Of a stretch of DNA of 64,000 nucleotides, positions 35,720-43,648 are shown one piece after another. Within the stretch, counting starts at the first letter, position 1; the number at the start of each line of letters is the position of its first letter. This DNA comes from an uncultured Spirochaetales bacterium (lineage in GTDB: Bacteria; Spirochaetota; Spirochaetia; Sphaerochaetales; Sphaerochaetaceae): contig CALXYO010000001.1 in the NCBI GenBank assembly GCA_944393005.1, forward strand, positions 310,001 through 374,000, given 5' to 3'. The translations under genes were made by a program, and so were the position numbers. A model generated the notes under the pieces. That model was not told the origin of the DNA and ran no database searches. It worked only from the letters and a program-made list of their open reading frames with translations.

Positions 35720-36093
35720 TTTCTTCCATACAGTATGAATAAAACCAGCTCTTCCGCGTCAGTGAAATCATCATAGTCTCCTATGATACCTTTCCGATGA
35801 TACACCACCCCATCTTTCTCATTACGTTCAAGACAGTCAAGAAGCTTTTCATCTCCGTATCTGCGTGCAAACAGAGAAAAGCCATACGGTTTAATTTTGG
35901 AAAGCATTCCCTTTCTGCACTCTGTTTCATTACAGCTGAAACAGTGATCAACACTTTTTTCCAATGAGCATTTTCTGTTTTCGCACCATTCTTTGTCAGG
36001 ACAGTCTCCTGAATTACAGCCGCGGCATGTGGCATTTTCAGAACACAGACAGCAGGCAAGACCGCATCTGGCAATTCCAAGTTCCCTTTTCAC
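35716..36093 (-). CDS. DUF3795-family cysteine-rich protein
   Basis: 125 residues with a cluster of paired cysteines in the first 60 residues (CGLACCLCSENATCRGC, GDCPDKEWC, CSLEKSVDHCFSCNETEC). This is typical of DUF3795, thought to bind zinc. Role unknown. GTG start with GGAGGT upstream. The remnant of a GNAT acetyltransferase follows it directly; these two families are often neighbours. Confidence 0.82.
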   Translation of the reverse strand: MKRELGIARCGLACCLCSENATCRGCNSGDCPDKEWCENRKCSLEKSVDHCFSCNETECRKGMLSKIKPYGFSLFARRYGDEKLLDCLERNEKDGVVYHRKGIIGDYDDFTDAEELVLFILYGRK

Positions 36094-36122
36094 GTTAATA
36101 CCTCCATACCTCCAGAAATCAG

Positions 36123-36150
36123 AAAAGGCATCCTGTTTCCAGAATGCCTT
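36123..36150 (-). terminator. Terminator after tRNA-Asn
   Basis: Minus strand AAGGCAT, 12-base loop, ATGCCTT, then TTCTGATTTC. Confidence 0.6.
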
Positions 36151-36157
36151 CCGATCG

Positions 36158-36230
36158 CTCCCCCTGCAAGATTTGAACTTGCGACAGGCGGATTAACAGT
36201 CCGCTGCTCTACCGGCTGAGCTAAAGGGGA
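36158..36230 (-). tRNA. tRNA-Asn (GTT)
   Basis: 73-base cloverleaf read on the minus strand. Acceptor stem TCCCCTT / AGGGGGA, D-arm AGCTCAGCCGGTAGAGC, anticodon loop CTGTTAA with GTT, T-arm GCAAGTTCAAATCTTGC. The 3' CCA is not encoded. Confidence 0.95.
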
Positions 36231-36251
36231 ATGCTTAACGCAACGATGAGA

Positions 36252-36280
36252 ATACTAAGCGAAAACGGAATTTTATTCAA
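36252..36280 (-). promoter_or_regulatory. Promoter of tRNA-Asn
   Basis: Minus strand TTGAAT (36280-36275), 17-base spacer, TAGTAT (36257-36252), about 15 bases before the mature tRNA start is reached from the predicted initiation site. Confidence 0.5.
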
Positions 36281-36332
36281 TAGTTTTCAGAGTATTTTTT
36301 CAACTTTTTATCATCTCGTTGCGCTGTAAACA

Positions 36333-36548
36333 TTAAAGTGTTTTCACTGAAGTGACCTCATAACCTTCCTCAGTGACAGCCTCCTTTAGGACCTCATCAG
36401 ACACATCCTTGTCAAGTGTTACGACTGCCTTCTTTCCTTCAAGTGAGACTGCAGCATCAGCAACACCGTCAACACCTCTGAGTGCCTTGTCAACATGCTT
36501 CACACAGTTGCCGCACATCATTCCTTCAATCGAAAGTTCTTTCTTCAT
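36333..36548 (-). CDS. Nested copZ: copper chaperone from the 3' end of copA
   Basis: Within copA, in the same frame, an ATG at 36548 is preceded at 8-base spacing by a strong AAGGAG (complement of 36557-36562). Translation from it gives 71 residues, starting MKKELSIEGMMCGNCVKHVD, which is the size and layout of a free CopZ/Atx1-like chaperone with CxxC (Cys12, Cys15). The codons upstream form a charged linker. I propose that the gene makes both the full ATPase and a free chaperone. The site is seen in the sequence; its use is inferred. Confidence 0.5.
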   Translation of the reverse strand: MKKELSIEGMMCGNCVKHVDKALRGVDGVADAAVSLEGKKAVVTLDKDVSDEVLKEAVTEEGYEVTSVKTL

Positions 36549-38894
36549 CTTGTTTTCTCCTTCTACTTTCTTTTCAGTTTTCTTTTCCTTCCTCATTTCT
36601 GCATCAGCTTTCTCCGGCCTGAAGAAATTCAGTCTGAGTGCATTCGAGACAACGCACACGGATGACAGGCTCATTGCAAGAGAACCTATCATTGGAGAGA
36701 GGAGAAGTCCGAATGCAGGATAAAGCACACCTGCTGCAAGAGGAATGCCGATACAGTTATAGATGAATGCCCAGAAAAGATTCTCATGTATGTTCCGTAC
36801 TGTCCTGCGGCTGAGTTTTATCGCATTGACGACATCGATAAGAGAACTCTTTACAAGCACTATATCACTTTCCTCAATTGCAATATCAGTACCGGCGCCT
36901 ATTGCGATACCGACATCTGCACGAGCAAGGGAGGGTGCATCATTTATACCGTCACCGACCATGATAACTTTCTTTCCCTTTGCCTTGAGATCTGCAATTA
37001 CACTGTCCTTGTTCTGCGGCAGCACATCAGAAATGACTTCACTCACACCTACTTCAGAGGCAACGCTTTCAGCGCTTCTGCGTCCGTCTCCTGTAAGCAT
37101 GACCACATCAAGTCCCATATCCTTCAGCATTGAGATTGCCCGCCGGCTGTCGCTTCTCACGGTATCGGAGATGCTTACCGCACCAAGAAGCTTCCTGCCG
37201 TCAGAAAGGAAGATCGGAGTGCAGGCTTTTCTCACATGGTCCATCTCATTACCTTTCTCCTCATAGCCGTTTTCCTTGAGGAACCTGATATTTCCGGCAT
37301 AAAGCTTACGTCCGTCCAGCACACCTTCAACACCGCGCCCGAATACGGAAAGGAAATCATCGGCAGTTTTCAGAGAAAGGCCTCTGTCCTGTGCGCTTTC
37401 AACCACCGCACGGCCTAAAGGATGCTCACTGCCTTTCTCAAGACTTGCAAGCAAGGTCAGTACATCATCCTCGCTCAGTGAAGGATCAAGAGATACGACA
37501 GATGCGACACTCATGTGCCCTGTTGTGATAGTTCCGGTCTTGTCCATTACGACAGTGTCGCAGGACTTGAGATGTTCAAGCGCCTCAGCACTTTTGATAA
37601 GCACGCCGCTTTCAGCTCCCTTGCCTGTGGCAACCATTATTGCAACCGGAGTTGCAAGACCGAGTGCACACGGACATGATATCACAAGTACGGAAATCGC
37701 TGTGTTGAAAGCAAACTCAAATCCGTATCCGGCAACGAGCCATGCGACGAGAGTTACAAGCGCGATCAGTATTACAGAAGGAACAAAATAATAGGCGACC
37801 TTGTCGGCAAGCCTTGCAATCGGAGCCTTTGTGTTTGATGCATCATCCACAAGATGGATGATCTGGCTGATAGTTGTATCCTCACCCACTCTTTCTGCCC
37901 TGAAACTGAAGCTTCCGTTCCTGTTTATCGTCGCTGATATCACCTGCGAGCCTTCGCTCACTTCAACCGGAATGCTTTCACCGGTAATTGAACTCTGATC
38001 CACATATCCGCTTCCGCTGACAACATGGCCGTCAACAGGAATCGTCTCTCCGGGACGGATGATGACAATGTCTCCGACTTTGATATCCTCGCTGTTAACC
38101 TCGACTTCAACGCCGTCCTTCAGTATTCTCGCCTTTCCGGGAGTCAGGTCGACAAGCTTTGAGAGTGCGCTGCTTGTTCTTGCTTTCGACTTTGCCTCCA
38201 TGTACTTTCCAACCGTGACAAGAGTCAGGATTGTTGCGGAGGATTCAAAATAAAGCAGATGTGAAAAATGCTGAAGCGAGGTCATATCGCCTTCAGAGAG
38301 GGCAAACAGCATTTCATATATCACATATATTCCATACAGGAAGGCGGAACCGGAGCCTATGGCGACAAGAGAATCCATGTTCGGATTCTTTTTGAAAAGA
38401 GCCTTCAGTCCTCCGACAAAGAATTTCCTGTTTATTATCAGCACGGGGATTGTCAGAAGCAGCTGTGTGAAGGCAAATGCAGGACTTCTTTCCAGACCTG
38501 AGATGACAGAAGGAACGGGAAGACCGGCCATATGTCCCATGGCAAGATATAAAAGAGGAATCAGTATGATGACTGACCAGACAAGCCTTTTCCTCATTCC
38601 GCGCTGTTCTTCCTCAACGCTTCTGCGCCTTTCTTCCCATTCGCTTTTATAACCAGCCTTTTCACTTCCGCCGGCTCCCCTCTCCATGCTGCTGGCACCG
38701 TATCCGATATCACTTACCTTTTTCTCGATGTCGGAAGCGGAAATACGGCTCTCATCATAGCGGCATACCATCTCGTTGTTCATAAGCGAGACACTGCACT
38801 CCTCCATGCCGGCCATATCTCCGACACCTTTCTGAATATGAGTCTGGCAGCTTGCACAGCTCATTCCCGTTATTTTGAATTTCTCTTCTTTCAA
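36333..38894 (-). CDS. copA: Copper-translocating P-type ATPase with N- and C-terminal HMA domains
   Basis: Cu(I)-exporting P1B-type ATPase, 853 residues. An N-terminal metal-binding domain carries GMSCASC (Cys13, Cys16). The transmembrane metal site is VISCPCALGLATP, the phosphorylated aspartate DKTGTITTG, with HPLGRAVV and GDGINDAPSLARADVGIAIG for nucleotide and metal-ion handling. Unusually a second HMA domain (GMMCGNC) follows the last spans after a Lys/Glu linker, with its own internal start (see copZ). The start codon is TTG with GGGGAG eight bases upstream. Stands alone with its own promoter. Confidence 0.95.
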   Translation of the reverse strand: MKEEKFKITGMSCASCQTHIQKGVGDMAGMEECSVSLMNNEMVCRYDESRISASDIEKKVSDIGYGASSMERGAGGSEKAGYKSEWEERRRSVEEEQRGMRKRLVWSVIILIPLLYLAMGHMAGLPVPSVISGLERSPAFAFTQLLLTIPVLIINRKFFVGGLKALFKKNPNMDSLVAIGSGSAFLYGIYVIYEMLFALSEGDMTSLQHFSHLLYFESSATILTLVTVGKYMEAKSKARTSSALSKLVDLTPGKARILKDGVEVEVNSEDIKVGDIVIIRPGETIPVDGHVVSGSGYVDQSSITGESIPVEVSEGSQVISATINRNGSFSFRAERVGEDTTISQIIHLVDDASNTKAPIARLADKVAYYFVPSVILIALVTLVAWLVAGYGFEFAFNTAISVLVISCPCALGLATPVAIMVATGKGAESGVLIKSAEALEHLKSCDTVVMDKTGTITTGHMSVASVVSLDPSLSEDDVLTLLASLEKGSEHPLGRAVVESAQDRGLSLKTADDFLSVFGRGVEGVLDGRKLYAGNIRFLKENGYEEKGNEMDHVRKACTPIFLSDGRKLLGAVSISDTVRSDSRRAISMLKDMGLDVVMLTGDGRRSAESVASEVGVSEVISDVLPQNKDSVIADLKAKGKKVIMVGDGINDAPSLARADVGIAIGAGTDIAIEESDIVLVKSSLIDVVNAIKLSRRTVRNIHENLFWAFIYNCIGIPLAAGVLYPAFGLLLSPMIGSLAMSLSSVCVVSNALRLNFFRPEKADAEMRKEKKTEKKVEGENKMKKELSIEGMMCGNCVKHVDKALRGVDGVADAAVSLEGKKAVVTLDKDVSDEVLKEAVTEEGYEVTSVKTL

Positions 38895-38914
38895 TGGTTA
38901 TCTCCCCAAATGAG

Positions 38915-38943
38915 AATATAGAGAAGGTGAATTTTTTAGTCAA
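38915..38943 (-). promoter_or_regulatory. Promoter of copA
   Basis: Minus strand TTGACT (38943-38938), 17-base spacer, TATATT (38920-38915). The GGGGAG ribosome-binding site and TTG start follow about 15-20 bases later. Confidence 0.7.
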
Positions 38944-38964
38944 TGCTAACTTTCTTCACCCCAC

Positions 38965-38990
38965 ATCTATTAAACATATGCTTAATAGAT
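38965..38990. promoter_or_regulatory. 26-base near-perfect palindrome upstream of copA
   Basis: Arms ATCTATTAA (38965-38973) and TTAATAGAT (38982-38990) flank a centre whose core CATATG is itself palindromic; only one symmetric pair mismatches. Length and AT-rich form recall operators of ArsR/SmtB-type metal sensors. It lies about 20 bases upstream of the copA -35, so it may act by looping, as an activator site, or on another promoter. No regulator gene is adjacent. Confidence 0.5.
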
Positions 38991-39129
38991 AATTTAAAAT
39001 AAATTCAAATCACAATCTTTGTCAACGGAAACATAACACCCCCTGCCGAAAAAGTATTTGAACATATTTTAGAAGCTGCAGATACAAAAGTTTCACGTCT
39101 TTACCAGGCGGATTTTTGTTTTGAAAAAA

Positions 39130-39164
39130 GTAAAACAAAAGCTCCTGCTTTTCACGGCAGGAGC
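39130..39164 (-). terminator. Terminator after the nucleotidase gene
   Basis: GCTCCTGC / GCAGGAGC arms (39141-39148, 39157-39164) followed on the minus strand by TTTTGTTTTACTTTTTT. Bases 38991-39120 hold no gene I can support. Confidence 0.85.
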
Positions 39165-39186
39165 TCATCATGCAATGATGTATCAG

Positions 39187-41607
39187 TTATTCTGCAGGAT
39201 ATACCTGTGCAAGGTAATCTGCGAAAGCTTCGTTGAGAAGACCTCCTTCCTGGACAACATCACCGAACATCGTGAAACCGTCACCGCCGGCTGCCATGAA
39301 GTCGTTGGTTGTCACAAGGTATGTTGCAGAAGTGTCAAGCGGAGTACCGTCCGGAAGAAGGACACGGCGTATTCTGCTTCCCGGTTCTGCAAAGCGGCTG
39401 TAAACAACTTTGAGATCACTCTGTGCAAAACCTCCGTTCTGCTCCGGAATAAGCGAATAGCCGAATTCAAGAGCCTCAAGTACCTGCTCGCCTGTCATTT
39501 CACATACGGCAATGGTATTCGTGAACGGAAGGACATTGTTGATATCACCGAGAGTGACATCTCCGGCTTCAATTGAAGCCCTGATTCCGCCTCCGTTGAT
39601 GATTGTGAAATCGGAACCTGTTTCAGCAGTCAGAGCCTCACAGATAAGACGTGAAAGATTTGTCTGCTTTGTCCTGACATTTCCTCTCTCACCGTCAAGG
39701 AATACAGGGACATTTGCCACGACTTCGCTGAATCTCTCATCAAGTTCCGCATTGAGCTTGTCGATATATGCTATGACTTCAGGATCATCAGCAACCTTCG
39801 TGATGCCGAGACTCTTTGCAAGCTGGCTTGTTGAAGGATCGATCACGGCAGATGCCGGAATGAGAATTGATGTCTCACCTTCAGCCTGACCGTCAGCAAC
39901 CTGTATTTCAACGACGCCTACGTTGTTGAGATACTGTCCGGTTGAGACGATGAGGGAATCATTGACTTCAAGACCGTTCTCGAGAACAGTGTGGCTGTGG
40001 CCGTCGACAAAGAGGTCAATTCCGTCAATGTATGTGCAGATATCTTCAGAAGTCATTCCAACTGTTCCGTCCTCACCGAGACCCATATGGCCGAGAACTA
40101 TCACGTAATCGCCGATCTCATGTGCAAGGTCAATTGCGCTCTGGGCATACTGGAGATAGGAATCATCCCAGAAAGTGAGGCCTTCAGTATTCTTCGGATG
40201 GGACTTTGTCTTTGTATCCGGCGTGGAGAGTCCGATGACAACTACGTCAAAACCGTTGAACTCATACACCTGATAAGGCTGGAAAACGAAATTACCGTTT
40301 CCGTCAATGATGTTGGCCGCAAGAACCTTGGGACCTCCTATAGCCTCGCTGAGGGCAGCAAGTTCCTCAAGCTGTGCGGCTCCGTAATTGAAATCATGGT
40401 TGCCGGGGCTTACAGCATCATAGCCGAGCATCGTAAGAAGGATACCGACAGACTCGCCTTCAAATACGTTTGCAAGATTTGTTCCATGAAGGACATCTCC
40501 TGCATCAAGAACAAGGATATTATCCGTCACAGAGCGGCCCATTTTGAGAAGTGTCGAGAGCTTTGCATAGCCCATTGAGCCATCCTCTCCTTCCACAATT
40601 CTCGCATGAACATCATTTGTGTGAACGACGTAAAGATTGAATGTATCATCACCGTCAGCCTTCACGATACCTGTAACTCCATATGGATATTCCTTGCCAG
40701 CAGGCATCGGTTCCCGAGATGGAATTTCTGCAGCAGCAGGTTCTTCTTCAGGTTCAAGGTAATCGGAGATGAAAGCTGAAAGATCCGCCGAGAGAATATT
40801 GACGACAGCTCCTGCATCCTCGACAGTCACATCCTCTGGGAATGTGATGGTCATCTGTCCATCGCCTGTCACATCATAATAGACTCCTGAGAGCAGATCG
40901 CCATGTTTTGCCGCAGCATATGAGAAGAATGCATCAATCTCATCTTCCGTTATGAATGAAGGATACGAGACCACTGCCTTGCCCTGTACGGCTTCATAGC
41001 TGAGCGTATAACCGTAATATGAGAGAGAACCTGTCTCCTTTGCAGGAATTGAGACAACCTGGTTCTCGACAGTCATTACAACTTCCTCTTCCTCAATACC
41101 GAGATAATCAGCTACAAAAGCTGAAAGATCAGCAGAAAGAAGATTCACAACAGCACTTGCATCCGCAACAGTGACATTCTCAGGGAAAGTCACCGTCATA
41201 GTGCCATCGCCTGTCACATCATAGTAAACACCTGAAAGAAGATCACCATGATTCTTTGCGGCATAAGCAAAGAAAGCATCAACCTCATCTTCCGTGATGA
41301 ATGAAGGGTATGTGATTTCAGCCTTGCCGGGAACAGCCTCATAGCTGAGCGTATAGCCGTAGAATGAGAGAGAACCTGCTTCCTTCATGACAACAGGTGT
41401 TGTGCTCTCTTGTGCAACAGCAGCCGGTGTTTCCGCTTCTTCCTCCACTTCCGGAGCCGGGGCCGGAGCTTCCGCTGCAGGAGCGGGTACCGGTACTTCT
41501 ATTTCCGGAACAGAATCAACAGGAGCGGTGCTCTGACATCCGACAAGTGCCAGTGAAAGCACGGCTGCCATTAAAATGATGGAAAGTGAGTTAATAAAAC
41601 GCTTCAC
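39187..41607 (-). CDS. 5'-nucleotidase/UshA-family lipoprotein with two N-terminal YGYTLSYE repeats
   Basis: 806 residues. Lipoprotein signal ends in LVGC. A Pro/Ala/Glu-rich spacer precedes two copies (about 75-160 and 190-275) of an unknown domain of about 85 residues: GSLSFYGYTLSYEAV, then ITEDEVDAFFAYAA, then SGVYYDVTGDGTMTVTFPE. The rest is a metallophosphoesterase with VVHTNDVHARI, DAGDVLHGT, SPGNHDFNYG and DGHSHTV, plus the C-terminal nucleotide-binding domain (NGGGIRASIEAGDVTLGDINNVLPF). It should hydrolyse nucleotides outside the inner membrane for salvage. GTG start with GAGGAGG. Confidence 0.92.
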   Translation of the reverse strand: MKRFINSLSIILMAAVLSLALVGCQSTAPVDSVPEIEVPVPAPAAEAPAPAPEVEEEAETPAAVAQESTTPVVMKEAGSLSFYGYTLSYEAVPGKAEITYPSFITEDEVDAFFAYAAKNHGDLLSGVYYDVTGDGTMTVTFPENVTVADASAVVNLLSADLSAFVADYLGIEEEEVVMTVENQVVSIPAKETGSLSYYGYTLSYEAVQGKAVVSYPSFITEDEIDAFFSYAAAKHGDLLSGVYYDVTGDGQMTITFPEDVTVEDAGAVVNILSADLSAFISDYLEPEEEPAAAEIPSREPMPAGKEYPYGVTGIVKADGDDTFNLYVVHTNDVHARIVEGEDGSMGYAKLSTLLKMGRSVTDNILVLDAGDVLHGTNLANVFEGESVGILLTMLGYDAVSPGNHDFNYGAAQLEELAALSEAIGGPKVLAANIIDGNGNFVFQPYQVYEFNGFDVVVIGLSTPDTKTKSHPKNTEGLTFWDDSYLQYAQSAIDLAHEIGDYVIVLGHMGLGEDGTVGMTSEDICTYIDGIDLFVDGHSHTVLENGLEVNDSLIVSTGQYLNNVGVVEIQVADGQAEGETSILIPASAVIDPSTSQLAKSLGITKVADDPEVIAYIDKLNAELDERFSEVVANVPVFLDGERGNVRTKQTNLSRLICEALTAETGSDFTIINGGGIRASIEAGDVTLGDINNVLPFTNTIAVCEMTGEQVLEALEFGYSLIPEQNGGFAQSDLKVVYSRFAEPGSRIRRVLLPDGTPLDTSATYLVTTNDFMAAGGDGFTMFGDVVQEGGLLNEAFADYLAQVYPAE

Positions 41608-41821
41608 TTGTTATCCTCCTCTTTTTTCAGACGCAGATTAAAAATCCGTCGTGCTAATAATAACATGGCTTAAATCAACAAGTAACAAAAAAAGAGGCAT
41701 AAAAAGCATATTTTTTTAAATTTTTACAAAACTGTTTCACTTAAATCCGTTTTCAAGGCACCCTGATGAGTAATTATGCAACAGATGAGATTTTCAATTG
41801 ACGCATCTGATTCTGCAGGCA

Positions 41822-41850
41822 TAAGAAGACCCCGTCAGATAAACGGGGCC
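41822..41850 (-). terminator. Terminator after the second repeat-lipoprotein gene
   Basis: GGCCCCGT-TTATCTG-ACGGGGTC on the minus strand, followed by TTCTTATG. Confidence 0.65.
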
Positions 41851-41900
41851 TCTGCCAGTCTGAAACTCCTGATTTTCAGGATACTTTCAGTGTATTGAAA

Positions 41901-42398
41901 TTAAAGATACGGAGCTGCGAAAGTCTCAAGATCGCCTGCAAGAAGATCGACGACAGCTGCAGCGTCAGCTACTGTAACTGATTCAGGGAATGTAACAGTC
42001 ATTTCCCCGGGACCTGTCACATCATAGTAAACACCTGAAAGGACATCGCTGTGATTGCCGAATGCATATGCGAAGAATGCATCAACATCACCTTCCGTGA
42101 TGATTGCCGGATATGTTATCTTTGCCTCTCCCGGTACAGCCTCATAGCTGAGTGTGTAGCCATGGAATGAGAGCGTACCTGCCTCTTTTGCAGCTACAGG
42201 AGCTGTTTCTGCAGCAGGAGCAGCAACCTCTTCCTCAACAACCGGAGCCGGGGCCGGAGCTTCAGCTGCCGGAGCAGGTACCGGTACTACAATTTCCGGA
42301 ACCGAATCAACAGGAGCAGTACTCTGACATCCGATGAGAGCCAGTGAAAGCACAGCTACCATTAAGACGATGGAAACCGACTTAGTTAAATTCTTCAC
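41901..42398 (-). CDS. Lipoprotein with one YGYTLSYE-type domain, paralogue of the nucleotidase N-terminus
   Basis: 165 residues. Lipobox LIGC, then the same QSTAPVDSVPEI and Pro/Ala-rich spacer as the neighbouring nucleotidase, then one copy of the unknown domain (LSFHGYTLSYEAVPGEAKITYP, SGVYYDVTGPGEMTVTFPE), ending at PYL. The near identity, and the matching upstream DNA, show a recent tandem duplication. GTG start, AGGAGG upstream. Function unknown; it would sit in the envelope. Confidence 0.85.
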   Translation of the reverse strand: MKNLTKSVSIVLMVAVLSLALIGCQSTAPVDSVPEIVVPVPAPAAEAPAPAPVVEEEVAAPAAETAPVAAKEAGTLSFHGYTLSYEAVPGEAKITYPAIITEGDVDAFFAYAFGNHSDVLSGVYYDVTGPGEMTVTFPESVTVADAAAVVDLLAGDLETFAAPYL

Positions 42399-42490
42399 TT
42401 GTTATTCCTCCTAATTTTTTCAAGAACAAAACTGATTCTGAAAAATCTATTGTGCCAATCATAGCACACCTTGTAACAAAGAGGTAACAG
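42399..42490 (-). promoter_or_regulatory. Promoter/leader shared with the nucleotidase gene
   Basis: TTACCT, 18 bases, TATGAT on the minus strand is a plausible promoter. From the -10 to the GTG, several blocks (GATTTTT, then GAGGA...AATAACAAGTG) match the leader at 41608-41680. The duplication therefore included regulatory DNA, and the two genes may be expressed together. Confidence 0.4.
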
Positions 42491-42572
42491 AAAAAGCATT
42501 GTAAGACGCATATTTTTCCTCTTTTTTACAAGTCTGCGTGGCATTTTCATTACCTGAGGCTCAAACTGGTCA

Positions 42573-43028
42573 TCACATATAGTAAGGAAGGAAATTCTGT
42601 GCGAAATCATCAAGATTCAATGCCAGAACATTGACAAGCGCCTCTGAAGTTGCGGCGGGAACCGCAGATGAAAATGTAAGTTCCACAGTTCCGGGCTCCT
42701 TGATTGAGAAGAATGTCTGGGCAAGGAGAGCCGGACTCTTGCTGAAAGAATATGCAAAGAATGCGTTTACAGCTGAAGATGGAACGTCTTCAGGATAATA
42801 AACCACAGCCTTTCCGTTTGAGGCCTCGTAGCGGAGCGTTATTCCATCTGCAGTGACTGTGCCTTCAATTACTGGCAGCTGCAGTTCAGCCTCATCCACC
42901 CCGGCAGGAACAGTCACAGGAGCTTCTTCATCTGTCTTAACATCACCGGTGTCTGCACTGCTCTGACAGCCTGCAAACAGGACAAGCACAAGAACTGCAC
43001 ATATAAATATCTTCAGTAAATTTCTCAT
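42573..43028 (-). CDS. Divergent third lipoprotein of the same family
   Basis: 151 residues; lipobox LFAGC at about residue 20, a short acidic linker, then a diverged copy of the domain: ADGITLRYEASNGKAVVYYP, VNAFFAYSF, GTVELTFSSAVPAATSEALVNVL. Alignable by eye to its two neighbours over the whole domain, so the family arose by repeated local duplication. GGAGG precedes the ATG. No terminator is seen before the next lipoprotein gene. Confidence 0.8.
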   Translation of the reverse strand: MRNLLKIFICAVLVLVLFAGCQSSADTGDVKTDEEAPVTVPAGVDEAELQLPVIEGTVTADGITLRYEASNGKAVVYYPEDVPSSAVNAFFAYSFSKSPALLAQTFFSIKEPGTVELTFSSAVPAATSEALVNVLALNLDDFAQNFLPYYM

Positions 43029-43123
43029 ATCTCCTCCGAATCAGCATTCTACACCGCAACGGGGTTTACAATACATACAAGCTTTGTCTAATTCACACAA
43101 AATACAGATGAGACTTCAGAAAA

Positions 43124-43150
43124 CAAAAAACCCCGGACATGAACCGGGGC
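43124..43150 (-). terminator. Terminator after the 56-residue gene
   Basis: CCCCGG-TTCATGT-CCGGGG followed by TTTTTTG on the minus strand. Confidence 0.9.
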
Positions 43151-43173
43151 TTCATATGAAGAATCTGAACTGA

Positions 43174-43344
43174 TTACATCAGATCCTTTGCCTTGCGAGC
43201 AGTGTTGCCGCTCTTCTCGCATACGGCATAGTGGCGGAGCTTTCCGTTTTCGAAAACACTCTTCATCTTGATAACACCACCCCATCTGCTCATTAAGATC
43301 TTGGCACCTTCACGGTGAGCGTTCTTAGAAACATTACCTGCCAT
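43174..43344 (-). CDS. 56-residue basic protein, unknown
   Basis: A short frame starting MAGNVSKNAHREGAKILMSR and continuing WGGVIKMKSVFENGKLRHYA, VCEKSGNTARKAKDLM. It is strongly basic and lacks membrane or export signals. It has GGAGG upstream, a near-consensus promoter and a strong terminator, so it is surely a real and probably highly expressed gene. I do not recognise a family; a ribosome- or nucleic-acid-associated role is suggested by charge and by the tRNA gene upstream. Confidence 0.85.
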   Translation of the reverse strand: MAGNVSKNAHREGAKILMSRWGGVIKMKSVFENGKLRHYAVCEKSGNTARKAKDLM

Positions 43345-43380
43345 ATCTCTTCGTCCTCCAGAATTCTCAAAACTGAAACT

Positions 43381-43409
43381 ATAATACTAACTAGCACGGT
43401 GCATGTCAA
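43381..43409 (-). promoter_or_regulatory. Strong promoter of the 56-residue gene
   Basis: Minus strand TTGACA (43409-43404), 17 bases, TATTAT (43386-43381), close to consensus; one of the best promoters in the window. Confidence 0.8.
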
Positions 43410-43438
43410 CGAAACAGCAGGATAGTTAGTTGTTGCAT

Positions 43439-43475
43439 CAAAAAAGGGCTGCTACATCGCTGTAACAACCCTTCG
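43439..43475 (-). terminator. Terminator after tRNA-Thr
   Basis: GGGTTGTTACA-GCGA-TGTAGCAGCCC hairpin on the minus strand followed by TTTTTT. Confidence 0.85.
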
Positions 43476-43479
43476 ATTA

Positions 43480-43552
43480 AGCCGACTGTCGGATTTGAAC
43501 CAACGACCGGCTGATTACAAATCAGCTGCTCTGCCAGCTGAGCTAAGTCGGC
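43480..43552 (-). tRNA. tRNA-Thr (TGT)
   Basis: 73-base cloverleaf on the minus strand. Acceptor GCCGACT / AGTCGGC, D-arm AGCTCAGCTGGCAGAGC, anticodon stem-loop CTGATTTGTAATCAG with TGT, T-arm GTTGGTTCAAATCCGAC. CCA not encoded. Confidence 0.95.
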
Positions 43553-43572
43553 ATTTCTCAGCAACGAGGATT

Positions 43573-43601
43573 ACCATACACAATCTTTTTTATCTTGGCA
43601 A
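43573..43601 (-). promoter_or_regulatory. Promoter of tRNA-Thr
   Basis: Minus strand TTGCCA (43601-43596), 17 bases, TATGGT (43578-43573). Confidence 0.6.
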
Positions 43602-43648
43602 TAGTGTTTGCTCAAAAATTTTAAAATTTTTCGGTTTTTTTTTCTTTA

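Noticed and set aside
38993..39190. Plus-strand open frame with peptide-like sequence (ITPPAEKVFEHILEAADTKV) after the copA palindrome
   Set aside because: No start codon or ribosome-binding site, preceded by a stop, and it runs into the terminator of another gene. At most a gene relic; no family recognised.
41600..41830. Small minus-strand peptides in the leaders of the lipoprotein genes
   Set aside because: They overlap promoter and leader sequence conserved between the duplicated genes as DNA rather than as protein.
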